30,640 nucleotides of DNA, taken from Bacteroidales bacterium. GTDB lineage: Bacteria; Bacteroidota; Bacteroidia; Bacteroidales; UBA932. Below the pieces are notes generated by a model. It did not search any database, was not told the DNA's origin, and saw nothing but the letters and a program-made list of their open reading frames with translations. Shown here piece by piece: positions 16,847-24,587 of the stretch. The stretch covers positions 1 to 30,640 of the forward strand of contig SFJB01000006.1 of NCBI GenBank assembly GCA_004555145.1. Direction: 5' to 3'. A program made the position numbers and the translations under genes. Position 1 is the stretch's first letter. Every line of letters begins with the position of its first letter.

Positions 16847-17268
16847 GCACTATCCAGGTTCCCAACGAACTGCTCCTGAGCCAGGTGGACACATTTCTCA
16901 GGGAAGGCAGAGAAGTGATAATCAGGGCGAAAGGCAATAGTATGCTGCCTTTTATCCGGGGCGACAGGGACAGCGTGGCGCTGCGCAGCTGCGAAAGTCC
17001 GGAGATTGGCGACATAGTGCTGGTGCGGCTGCCGGGAAGATATGTGATGCACCGCATCATAGGATTCCGGGACGGGGTTTACACGATGATGGGCGACGGC
17101 AACATCCGGGGCACCGAGAGCTTCAGGCAGGAAGATGTGCTGGGAAAGGTAGTGCGCATCATCAGGGACGGAAAAAAGGACAGGACTCCCGGAAAGGGGC
17201 GTTTGTGGAAGGCCTTGCTGCCTCTGCGACGCTATTTGTTATGGATTTACAGGAAATTTGCAATATGA
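16843..17268 (+). CDS. S24/S26-type signal peptidase-like protease with Ser/His active site
   Basis: The 141-residue protein carries the S26 serine box GNSMLPFIRGDRD (about 33-45, nucleophile Ser in N-S-M), a GDIVLVRL strand and then YVMHRIIG (about 73-80) followed by MMGDGN. The usual Lys of bacterial LepB is replaced by His, as in SipW/Sec11 (S26B) peptidases, where V-H-R-V and K-G-D-x-N are typical. There is no N-terminal membrane segment; only a short basic/hydrophobic tail (LLPLRRYLLWIY) could touch the membrane. It may therefore act on a cytoplasmic or export-coupled peptide, for example a leader carried by the adjacent PqqD-like protein. Start at 16843 from the ATGA overlap; an ATG at 16822 would add seven residues. 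Confidence 0.75.
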   Translation: MSTIQVPNELLLSQVDTFLREGREVIIRAKGNSMLPFIRGDRDSVALRSCESPEIGDIVLVRLPGRYVMHRIIGFRDGVYTMMGDGNIRGTESFRQEDVLGKVVRIIRDGKKDRTPGKGRLWKALLPLRRYLLWIYRKFAI

Positions 17269-17531
17269 GAATCAAGAAAGGTTTTGTACTGCGTTCCATC
17301 TGCGGCACCAATGTGGTGGTCGGAGAGGGATTGGAGCAGATAAATTTCAACAAGATGGTCTCCCTGAATGAGACCGCCGCCTATCTTTGGAAGGAACTTG
17401 AGAACAAGGATTTCAGCGTCGAGGATATGTGCGGGCTGCTTGTGTCAAAGTATGATGTCAGTCAGGAAACAGCCTCTGCCGATGCGTCCGCCCTGGCTTC
17501 CAAGTGGATGGAAATAGGAATCGTAGAGTAA
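17265..17531 (+). CDS. PqqD-like peptide carrier (RiPP recognition element family)
   Basis: The 88-residue protein matches the PqqD fold pattern: an initial beta-hairpin (MRIKKGFVLRSICGTNVVVG), then F-N-K-M-VSLNETAAYLW (about 28-42), a helix with FSVEDMCGLL, and a terminal helix to GIVE. PqqD-family proteins bind leader peptides of RiPP precursors and present them to modifying enzymes. No PQQ or radical-SAM gene is present, so this is a PqqD relative from a different system, in line with the HprK-like, nucleotidyltransferase, peptidase and exporter genes around it. ATGA overlap with the peptidase gene; its TAA stop is directly followed by the ATG of the exporter gene. Confidence 0.85.
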   Translation: MRIKKGFVLRSICGTNVVVGEGLEQINFNKMVSLNETAAYLWKELENKDFSVEDMCGLLVSKYDVSQETASADASALASKWMEIGIVE

Positions 17532-19169
17532 ATGAAAAGTCTTGGCAGCTGTCTTGGCGGACTCTGGAGAATGTCAGGTCCCGCCCGCCGCTGGATGCTT
17601 CTCTGCAGCATTCTGGGCGTGGTGCGCATAGCTGCTTCCCTGGCTTTCGTCTGGGTGTGCAAGGAACTCGTCGATGTGGCTACCGGAATCGGTACAGCTC
17701 CTTTGGCGGGCAGGATTATCCTTATGCTGGGAATTATGCTCATCCAGTACCTGTCGAATATAAGCATCGCATACTGTGAGAATTACGCAATTCTCTCAGC
17801 CAAAAACAGCCTTCGTGCCCGTCTCTTCGGCTGCGTTATGGACAGCCGCTGGTCAGGGCTGGAAAAGTACAGGAGCGGCGATGCCGTCAACCGCCTTGAA
17901 GAGGATATCAGAGTGGTGTCCGAATTGCTCTGCAGCCATATCCCCGGGGTGATTATCACGGTCTGCCAGCTGATTGCCGCCTCGATTTTCCTGATGACAA
18001 TGTCCCCGGAACTGCTCTGGCTTCTGGTGGCGCTGATGCTGGTGGGAGTGATAGGCTCCCGTCTTTTCTTCCTAAAACTCAGAAGTCTGACTTCGGACAT
18101 ACGTGCCCTTGACAGCGATATTCAGCAACTGATCCAGGAAAACCTGCAGAACCGTGTCGTGGCTCTTACCTTGATCGGGACGGCCCGGGTGATTTCTTCG
18201 CTTGGCTCGCTTCAGGAAAGGCTCAGGAAAAAAACCGTCAGCCGTCTGAACTACAATGCCGTAGCCAGAGGCTTCATGTCACTGGGCTTTATGGGGGGAT
18301 ATGCTTCAGCCTTCCTTTGGGGCATCTTCGGCATTATGAACGGCAGCGTGAGTTTCGGTATGATGACTGCCTTCCTTCAACTTGTAGGCCAGGTGCAAAG
18401 GCCTGTAGCCGATCTCGCGAGGGAGCTCCCTGCCTTCATCCACGCCCTTACCTCCATAGAGCGCCTTATGGAACTTGAGAATCTCGAAGCGGAACAGGAT
18501 GGCCCTCAGTGGGAAGCCCAAGGCGCAGCCGGAGTGCGTCTGGAAGGGGTCGACTTTGCATATCCGGGTTCCGGCACCCCCGTATTCTCCGATTTTAGCC
18601 ATGACTTCCGCCCGGGTACCCTTACCGTAGTTGCAGGGCCGACCGGTATAGGCAAGAGTACCCTAGTGCGTCTGATATTGGGCCTGCTCGAACCGCAGAA
18701 GGGTTGCGTAAGTCTGTATGACTCAAGCTCTTCCTGCAAGGCCGGACGCAGCGCCCGCGGAAACTTCCGCTACGTTCCTCAGGGCAACAGTCTGATGAGC
18801 GGGACCATAAGGGATAATCTGCTCCTTGCGAATCCGGCTGCCGGCGAAGAAGAACTGCGCAAGGCCCTGGAAACCGCGGAAGCGGGCTTTGTCTTTGAAC
18901 TCCCGGAAGGGCTCGAAACGCTTTGCGGAGAGACCGGAAGTGGCCTGAGCGAGGGACAGTGCCAGCGCATCGCCATAGCCCGTGCCCTGCTGCACGGCGG
19001 CGGAATACTCCTGCTGGACGAATCCACCTCATCTCTCGATCCTGCTACCGAGGCGCGCCTGATTGGCAATCTTCACAATCTGACATCGGTGGATTCCAGC
19101 CTTACGGTAATCTTTGTCTCCCACCGCGAAGCCGTTATGGCAAGTGCGGAAAGTTTACTATCTTTGTAG
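17532..19169 (+). CDS. ABC exporter with fused membrane and ATPase domains
   Basis: The 545-residue half-transporter of the ABCB exporter type works as a homodimer in the inner membrane. Six hydrophobic segments are visible in the first ~320 residues, followed by an ATPase domain from about 330. Motifs: Walker A GPTGIGKST (about 368-376), signature LSEGQCQRIAIARAL (about 472; the usual LSGGQ has Glu instead of the first Gly), Walker B GGGILLLDEST (about 491-501), SSLD and the switch His in FVSHRE. There is no C39 peptidase domain, which fits with leader removal by the separate S26-type peptidase two genes upstream. Zero-base spacing to the PqqD-like gene suggests a shared function: export of a modified peptide or related product, by inference. 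Confidence 0.9.
   Translation: MKSLGSCLGGLWRMSGPARRWMLLCSILGVVRIAASLAFVWVCKELVDVATGIGTAPLAGRIILMLGIMLIQYLSNISIAYCENYAILSAKNSLRARLFGCVMDSRWSGLEKYRSGDAVNRLEEDIRVVSELLCSHIPGVIITVCQLIAASIFLMTMSPELLWLLVALMLVGVIGSRLFFLKLRSLTSDIRALDSDIQQLIQENLQNRVVALTLIGTARVISSLGSLQERLRKKTVSRLNYNAVARGFMSLGFMGGYASAFLWGIFGIMNGSVSFGMMTAFLQLVGQVQRPVADLARELPAFIHALTSIERLMELENLEAEQDGPQWEAQGAAGVRLEGVDFAYPGSGTPVFSDFSHDFRPGTLTVVAGPTGIGKSTLVRLILGLLEPQKGCVSLYDSSSSCKAGRSARGNFRYVPQGNSLMSGTIRDNLLLANPAAGEEELRKALETAEAGFVFELPEGLETLCGETGSGLSEGQCQRIAIARALLHGGGILLLDESTSSLDPATEARLIGNLHNLTSVDSSLTVIFVSHREAVMASAESLLSL
19159..19166 (+). promoter_or_regulatory. Putative -7 promoter element for the fucosidase gene
   Basis: TATCTTTG matches TAnnTTTG exactly and lies in the last codons of the exporter gene, five bases before the fucosidase ATG. 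The nearest upstream TTTG (19113-19116) is 42 bases away, too far. If used, the mRNA would be nearly leaderless. Confidence 0.35.
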
Positions 19170-19171
19170 AT

Positions 19172-20494
19172 ATGAGGAAAAGCATAGTTGCAATGGTTGC
19201 GGCGCTGTCTCTTGCGTCTGCTACCCCTGCCGCTGCGGCGTATGTGCCCGGCGACGAAATCAGGAAATCACAGCAGGAATTCGAGGAATCCCGCTTCGGC
19301 ATCTTCATCCATTGGGGCATCTATTCAATGCTGGGCCACGGCGAATGGGTGATGCAGAACGAAAATATCAATTATCAGGAATATCCGCGACTTGCAGCGG
19401 GTTTCTGCCCTTCGCGCTTCGATGCGGCAGAGTGGGCGGAACTCTTCAAGGCTTCCGGTGCCCGCTATGTTACCTTCACTTCCCGCCACCACGACGGCTT
19501 CTCTATGTTCAAGAGTGAAGCCAGCCCGTACAATGTCGTGGATGCCAGCCCTTTCGGTAGGGATGTGGTAGGGGAACTTGCCTCCGCCCTTGCCGACGAA
19601 GGCCTGAAACTCCACCTCTACTACTCCCATCTGGACTGGGGTCGCACCGATTACTATCCCCTCGGCCGTACAGGTCGCGGCACCGGCCGTCCGGAAGGCG
19701 AGGAAGGCTCCTGGCGCCATTATATGGACTTCGTAAATGCCCAGCTCACCGAACTCCTCACAAATTATGGTCCTATAGGGGCAATATGGTTTGACGGGGT
19801 TTGGGACAAGGATGAGCGTCCGCGCGAGGAACAGCCTCAGATATGGAACCTTGAGGAACAGTACGCACTTATCCACAGGTTGCAGCCCGGCTGCCTTGTA
19901 GGCAACAATCACCATCTCCTTCCTTTCGAAGGGGAAGATATGCAGATTTTCGAGCGCGACATCCCCGGACAGAACGAGTACGGCCTCTCCGGCCAGGAGA
20001 TCTCCCGACTTCCGCTCGAGACCTGCCAGACAATGAACAGAAGCTGGGGATACAGGATCACCGATAGCGATTACAAGAGCACGGAATTCCTCATCGGGTA
20101 CCTCGTGCGCACGGCGGCAAAGGGAGCGAACCTGCTGCTTAACGTGGGGCCACGTCCCGACGGCACCATACCTGAGGAGGCGGCGCGCAGGCTCAGGGAG
20201 ATCGGTGCGTGGCTCGTCGTACATGGCGAAAGCATATACGGCACCGGCGCCGGAGAATATGAGGGTGACTGGGGTGTGAGCACAAGTGCCGGCAAGTGTA
20301 CTTATCTGCACGTATTCGACCGCGGAGATGGCTCGATCAGCCTCGAAGACGGCGGACGCAGACTGGTGAAGGCGAGCCTGCTCAAGGACGGCAGTCCCGT
20401 AGCCTTCAAACGCTCCAAAGGAAGCTTTACGCTCAGCATTCCGGAAAGAGGGGACTGCGGTCCTGATATTGTTGTCAAGCTTGAATTCAAATGA
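19172..20494 (+). CDS. GH29 alpha-L-fucosidase, secreted
   Basis: The 440-residue enzyme is predicted to release alpha-linked L-fucose from glycans (host mucin-type or plant) in the periplasm. It has a signal peptide (about 1-25, ending TPAAAA), then the GH29 TIM barrel: RFGIFIHWGIYS (about 42-53), RYVTFTSRHHDGFSMF (about 97-112), the nucleophile Asp in GAIWFDGVWD (about 207) and LLLNVGPRPDGTIP (about 320). The C-terminal beta domain is short. GH29 subfamily is not decided by eye. The start at 19172 gives the signal peptide; the frame continues upstream only inside the exporter gene. It overlaps cutC by four bases (ATGA). Confidence 0.95.
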   Translation: MRKSIVAMVAALSLASATPAAAAYVPGDEIRKSQQEFEESRFGIFIHWGIYSMLGHGEWVMQNENINYQEYPRLAAGFCPSRFDAAEWAELFKASGARYVTFTSRHHDGFSMFKSEASPYNVVDASPFGRDVVGELASALADEGLKLHLYYSHLDWGRTDYYPLGRTGRGTGRPEGEEGSWRHYMDFVNAQLTELLTNYGPIGAIWFDGVWDKDERPREEQPQIWNLEEQYALIHRLQPGCLVGNNHHLLPFEGEDMQIFERDIPGQNEYGLSGQEISRLPLETCQTMNRSWGYRITDSDYKSTEFLIGYLVRTAAKGANLLLNVGPRPDGTIPEEAARRLREIGAWLVVHGESIYGTGAGEYEGDWGVSTSAGKCTYLHVFDRGDGSISLEDGGRRLVKASLLKDGSPVAFKRSKGSFTLSIPERGDCGPDIVVKLEFK

Positions 20495-21120
20495 CCCCTA
20501 TACTGGAAAGATGCTGCACCGATGCTGCGCAGGTTAGGGAAGCCCTTGAAAACGGGGCTTCACGCGCGGAGTTGTGCCGTTGCCTCGAGACGGGAGGGCT
20601 CACCCCTGACGCGGATCAGATACGCGAGGCGGTGGCAACAGGATTGCAGGTGAATGTGCTCGTGCGCCCGCGTGGGGGAGACTTTGTATATGATACCTCA
20701 GAGGCGGCGAAGATGCTCGAGGATATAGTGCTCTGCGCTGAACTGGGAGCGGGCGGAGTAGTGGTAGGAGCCCTGGACAAGGATGGGAATGTGGACAGGG
20801 AACTCTGTGCGGCTATGGCCGAGAAAGCCCGCGCCCTGGGTCTGGAGACCACGTTTCACAGGGCTTTCGATTCCTGCCGTGAGCCTCTGGAAGCTCTGGA
20901 GACTATAATTTCACTCTCGTATGACAGGATACTCACTTCCGGATGCAGACCTACTGCAATGGAAGGAGCCCCGCTGCTGGCGGAACTTGTCCGCCGCTCG
21001 GACGGGAGAATAGTAATAATGCCGGGTTCAGGAGTGAGTCCGGACAATATTGACAGGCTCCGCGAACTCACCGGGGCCACTGAATTCCACGGTACAAGAT
21101 TATGCGTTTCAAAAGACTGA
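20491..21120 (+). CDS. cutC: CutC family protein (copper homeostasis protein CutC)
   Basis: A cytoplasmic TIM-barrel protein of the CutC family, 209 residues, somewhat shorter than the usual ~240-250. Visible motifs: GASRAELCRCLETGGLTPD (about 23-41), VNVLVRPRGGDFVY (about 52-65), GVVVGALDKDGNVD (about 90-103), TFHRAFDSC (about 125-133), DRILTSG (about 150) and IVIMPGSGVSPDNI (about 174-187). The family is linked to copper tolerance in E. coli, but the biochemical role remains uncertain, and no copper transporter is nearby. It is often found beside glycosidase genes in Bacteroidota. Overlaps the fucosidase gene by four bases, and the next gene by 19 bases. Confidence 0.92.
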   Translation: MTPILERCCTDAAQVREALENGASRAELCRCLETGGLTPDADQIREAVATGLQVNVLVRPRGGDFVYDTSEAAKMLEDIVLCAELGAGGVVVGALDKDGNVDRELCAAMAEKARALGLETTFHRAFDSCREPLEALETIISLSYDRILTSGCRPTAMEGAPLLAELVRRSDGRIVIMPGSGVSPDNIDRLRELTGATEFHGTRLCVSKD

Positions 21121-23414
21121 TTTCAGCACTGGCACTGCTGTCGGCGCTCTGCTCATGCCGTCCGTCCGCAGAGGAGTATATTGATTTCCTGTACTCTTCT
21201 ATGCCTCTTCCGGATTCCCTGGTATTTCCCCGCGCCTATTGGGAAGCAAATGTGGCCAAGACCTTGGAAGTCAGGGACAAGATGGACTGGAACATACCTG
21301 AGAGGGAATTCCGTCATTTCGTGCTGCCGCTCAGGGTCAACAACGAGGATCTCGACAATTTCCGCACCGTGTATGCGGATACCCTCTGCCGGAGGGTGCA
21401 GGGTATGAGCATAGGCGAAGCAGCCTTGGAAATCAACCACTGGTGCCACGAACAGGCCACCTACCGTCCTTCCGACAGCCGCACTCTGGGACCTGAAGCA
21501 ACCATACGCTCCGGTTTGGGGCGCTGCGGCGAGGAGTCCGTATTGGCAGTTGCCGCCCTGAGGGCTGCGGGCATTCCGGCGAGGCAGGTATATACCCCGC
21601 GCTGGGCGCACACCGACGACAACCACGCTTGGGTGGAAGTATGGGCGGACGGAGAATGGCACTTCATGGGCGCCTGCGAGCCCGAGCCTGTGCTGGACCT
21701 GGCCTGGTTCAATGCCCCGGTATCCAGAGCCATGCTGCTGCATACAAAGGTCTATGGCAAGGACTATGACGGACCGGAGGATGTCATAAGCCGCACCCGC
21801 GCATACACGGAAATCAATGTCATAAAGGGCTATATTCCAAGCCGCCGTTCCGAGGTCAGGATAGTGGACGCGCAGGGTCGTCCGGTGGAGGGAGCTTCCG
21901 TTGAATTCAAAATCTACAACTACGCCGAATTCTATACTGTCGCCAAGTATCTGTCTGATGAAGAGGGATTTGCAAGTCTTGATACGGGCAAGGGAGACTT
22001 GTTTGTCTGGGCGTCCAAGGGAGATCTGTTCGGTATGGGAGTGCTTCACGAAGGAAAAGGCGAGGTGGTGCTTGACAAGAGCTTCGGCGAGCCGTATTCC
22101 CTTGATTTCGACATCATTCCGCCTGCCGAGAATCCTCTTCCTGACAAGTCTTCTGCGCAGCAGAAGGAGATGAATGCCCGCCGTCTGGAGGAAGAGGATG
22201 CAATACGCGCCTCCCACCCTCACCCGAAGGCAACTGACCCGGGCCTTTGGCTGAGCGAAAAAGACCTCATAGATGTCAGCGGGGAAGTGATTGACGATGC
22301 CTTGAACTACAGCAAGAAGCAGGGACGCTACCTTTCGGCGCCGAGAATCGAGAGGGAAATGCTCCACCCTTACAGGCAGGAAATCCTGGCAAGCGGCATA
22401 GATACGCGCCTGCACAGCCCTGCCGAGGCCGTGGCCTGGGTAAAGGACAGCATACGCATAGATGACACGCGCAACCCGCAGCAATTGCGCATCCCTCCGT
22501 TCGCCGTTTGGCGTTCGCGTATCGCCGACTCCGGTTCGAGGGATATCTTTTTCGTGGCCCTGTGCCGCACCCTGGGCTGGCCGGCCCGCATCAACAGCGT
22601 GACCGGTGCCGTGCAATACAAGGACGGCGGCGATGCTGAAGACGGGAGCGGCTGGGTGGACGTGGATTTCGACTCCGGGAAAAGGGAAGTGCTGCGCGAA
22701 GGTACCCTGATTCCCCGGTACGATGCCTCGGGCAGCGTCAAGACCCCTAAGTACTACAGCCATTTCACCATATCCGAGGTCAAGGATGGCAGCGTACAGC
22801 TGTGCGGCTACGATGATTTCGAGCCTCTGCGCTCCGAATACAAACTCCCGGAAGGCTACTATATGCTCTGCAGCGGTATGCGTATGGCGGACGGCAGCGT
22901 TCGTGCACACGTTGAACTCTTCCCGCTCCCGGCCGGGGAAACTGTACGCAAAACTCTGGTGCTCAGGGATTCCCAAGATAAACCGCAGGTCATAGGTACG
23001 ATGGACGCGGAACAACTCTTCCTCCGCGAAGGGGAGAGCGTGGAGCAATCCATACTCTCCGCGACGGGAAGGGGGTATTTCCTGGTGTGCGTTACCGGTA
23101 CCCGGGATGAACCAAGCCTCCACCTCAAATCCCAGCTCGAGGAGAACGCCGCCGCCCTGAACGACTGGGGCTGCAGGATCGTGCTTCTTGGCGGCATACG
23201 TCCTCAGGGACTTGACAATGTCGTGTTCGGAAGTGACGTTGATGCCAAGGTGGCGGGAATGCTTCGCGCGGGCGTCGAATCTTCGCGCAGCGTGTTGCCG
23301 ATAACCGCACTGTGCGACAGTTTCGGAAGAATAATTTACTACAGCGAGGGCTATGACACTTCCCTTGGGCAACAGTTGGTCAAGCTCCTGCCGTTGTTGT
23401 CATCAAATCAGTGA
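21102..23414 (+). CDS. Transglutaminase-like lipoprotein with C-terminal thioredoxin-fold-like tail
   Basis: A 770-residue probable outer-surface or periplasmic lipoprotein: the signal ends in LCSC (lipobox-like, Cys at about 19), followed by an acidic EE. A papain/transglutaminase core spans about residues 80-220, with the catalytic Cys in GRCGEES (about 142), His in DNHAWVEVW (about 175) and the Bacteroidota-typical continuation GACEPEPVLDLAWFNAP. A beta-sandwich-like segment follows (RIVDAQGRPVEGASV, about 250), a second transglutaminase-like region near 480-540 (FFVALCRTLGWPARINS) that lacks a full triad, and a C-terminal stretch (about 650-770) reminiscent of thioredoxin folds but without CxxC. 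Substrate unknown: peptide or cell-wall cleavage or cross-linking are possible. It overlaps cutC by 19 bases and the next gene by one. Confidence 0.85.
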   Translation: MRFKRLISALALLSALCSCRPSAEEYIDFLYSSMPLPDSLVFPRAYWEANVAKTLEVRDKMDWNIPEREFRHFVLPLRVNNEDLDNFRTVYADTLCRRVQGMSIGEAALEINHWCHEQATYRPSDSRTLGPEATIRSGLGRCGEESVLAVAALRAAGIPARQVYTPRWAHTDDNHAWVEVWADGEWHFMGACEPEPVLDLAWFNAPVSRAMLLHTKVYGKDYDGPEDVISRTRAYTEINVIKGYIPSRRSEVRIVDAQGRPVEGASVEFKIYNYAEFYTVAKYLSDEEGFASLDTGKGDLFVWASKGDLFGMGVLHEGKGEVVLDKSFGEPYSLDFDIIPPAENPLPDKSSAQQKEMNARRLEEEDAIRASHPHPKATDPGLWLSEKDLIDVSGEVIDDALNYSKKQGRYLSAPRIEREMLHPYRQEILASGIDTRLHSPAEAVAWVKDSIRIDDTRNPQQLRIPPFAVWRSRIADSGSRDIFFVALCRTLGWPARINSVTGAVQYKDGGDAEDGSGWVDVDFDSGKREVLREGTLIPRYDASGSVKTPKYYSHFTISEVKDGSVQLCGYDDFEPLRSEYKLPEGYYMLCSGMRMADGSVRAHVELFPLPAGETVRKTLVLRDSQDKPQVIGTMDAEQLFLREGESVEQSILSATGRGYFLVCVTGTRDEPSLHLKSQLEENAAALNDWGCRIVLLGGIRPQGLDNVVFGSDVDAKVAGMLRAGVESSRSVLPITALCDSFGRIIYYSEGYDTSLGQQLVKLLPLLSSNQ

Positions 23415-23977
23415 TGGAAAAGAGGGTAAGTCTCATACAGGTATTTCTTATCTTCGCCAAGATGGGAGCATTCACCATAGGCGGAGGATATGCAATGATT
23501 CCTTTGATAGAGAAGGAACTGCTCAAGCGGGAGTGGATTTCCTCCGATGAACTGCAGGACATCATAGTCCTTGCTCAAAGCGCTCCCGGCCTGCTTGCCG
23601 TGAATATGGCTATCTACACAGGCTATCGTCTTGCGGGGTTCAAGGGCAGCGTGGTGGCATCCGTCGGAGCTGTGCTCCCTTCCTTCGTGATCATTCTGGC
23701 AATCGCAATGCTCTTTACCAATTTCAGGGAGAACAAGGTGATAGCCAGCATCTTCCAGGGGGTGCGCCCGGTTGCGGTCGCCCTTATTCTAGTACCTGCC
23801 GCAAATATGGCCAAGGCCGGCTGCAAGAGCTGGTGGGCATATCTGATGGCGGCAGCAACACTTTTCGCGGTAGCCTTTTTGAAAGTGTCACCGATATGGA
23901 TTATCCTAACCACCATAGTTGTGGCTGTGGGCATCGCACTTTTCAGACAGAAGAAAACTAAAACTGAAGGGAAATGA
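23414..23977 (+). CDS. Chromate-transporter-family half protein (CHR domain, first of pair)
   Basis: A membrane protein of 187 residues with one CHR domain. It shows GAFTIGGGYAMIPLIEKEL (about 18-36), the family QSAPGLLAVNMAIYTGYR motif (about 56-73) and several hydrophobic helices. Single-domain CHR proteins usually work in pairs, and the second half is encoded directly downstream. They are named chromate transporters, but the natural substrate of such short pairs is often unknown. The ATG at 23414 shares its A with the TGA stop of the lipoprotein gene; a GTG three bases earlier is possible but less likely. Confidence 0.88.
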   Translation: MEKRVSLIQVFLIFAKMGAFTIGGGYAMIPLIEKELLKREWISSDELQDIIVLAQSAPGLLAVNMAIYTGYRLAGFKGSVVASVGAVLPSFVIILAIAMLFTNFRENKVIASIFQGVRPVAVALILVPAANMAKAGCKSWWAYLMAAATLFAVAFLKVSPIWIILTTIVVAVGIALFRQKKTKTEGK

Positions 23978-24576
23978 GCGGATTGTTGTTGCTTTGGCAG
24001 TTGTTCTCGACCTTTTTCATCATAGGTCTCTTCAATTTCGGCGGAGGCGGAGCTATGCTTTCCCTGATTCAGGCCGAAGTCGTCAATAACCACGCCTGGA
24101 TAAGCGAGCAGGCGTTTACGGATATCGTGGCCATTTCCCAGTCCACCCCCGGTCCCATAGGAGTCAACTGCGCGACTTATGTGGGATACGAGGTGATGCA
24201 CAATGCCGGTTGCGGCAATCTTCTCGCCGTCCTCGGATCCGCTTCCACAACCTTCGCGATAGTGCTCCCGTCCTTCCTGGTGTTCTTCGCCATAATAAAG
24301 GTATTCGACAAGTTTCATAAACACCCCGTGTTCGTTACCGTGATGAGCGGACTCAAGCCTGTGGTAGCGGGAATGATAGCTGCTGCTGCCCTGATACTGA
24401 TTTTTCATATTTCATTCAGTCTCAAACGGCTCGACATTTCCGTAATCGGGGAAAACTTCCCTGACTGGAAGGCGTGGCTTATGTTTGCCGCTGCTTTCAT
24501 CCTCTGCTACACGAAAAAGGCCGGTCCTGTCACACTTCTTCTCGCAGCAGGTGCAATCGGATTGTTTATTTATTAA
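23974..24576 (+). CDS. Chromate-transporter-family half protein (CHR domain, second of pair)
   Basis: The second half of the split transporter, 200 residues. It repeats the same motifs with changes: NFGGGGAMLSLIQAEVV (about 21-37), DIVAISQSTPGPIGVNCATYVGYEV (about 49-74, cited in parts), then hydrophobic helices to a terminal GAIGLFIY. The two halves would insert with opposite orientation, as known for paired short-chain CHR proteins. ATGA overlap with the first half. A possible promoter for the following gene overlaps the stop codon. Confidence 0.88.
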   Translation: MSGLLLLWQLFSTFFIIGLFNFGGGGAMLSLIQAEVVNNHAWISEQAFTDIVAISQSTPGPIGVNCATYVGYEVMHNAGCGNLLAVLGSASTTFAIVLPSFLVFFAIIKVFDKFHKHPVFVTVMSGLKPVVAGMIAAAALILIFHISFSLKRLDISVIGENFPDWKAWLMFAAAFILCYTKKAGPVTLLLAAGAIGLFIY

Positions 24577-24581
24577 ATTTG
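24574..24581 (+). promoter_or_regulatory. Putative -7 promoter element for the GH20-like gene
   Basis: TAAATTTG matches TAnnTTTG; its first three bases are the TAA stop of the transporter gene. It sits six bases before the ATG at 24588. No TTTG at the expected distance upstream was seen, so support is modest. Confidence 0.35.
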
Positions 24582-24587
24582 CAGATT

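Noticed and set aside
14844..19169. Lasso-peptide gene cluster
   Set aside because: No asparagine-synthetase-like cyclase, no cytoplasmic transglutaminase-type leader protease and no precursor ORF; only tailoring, PqqD-like and export genes match.
21153..23372. 739-codon antisense frame opposite the transglutaminase lipoprotein gene
   Set aside because: It arises from codon bias of the real gene; no recognisable domain, and the sense protein has a signal, lipobox and catalytic motifs.
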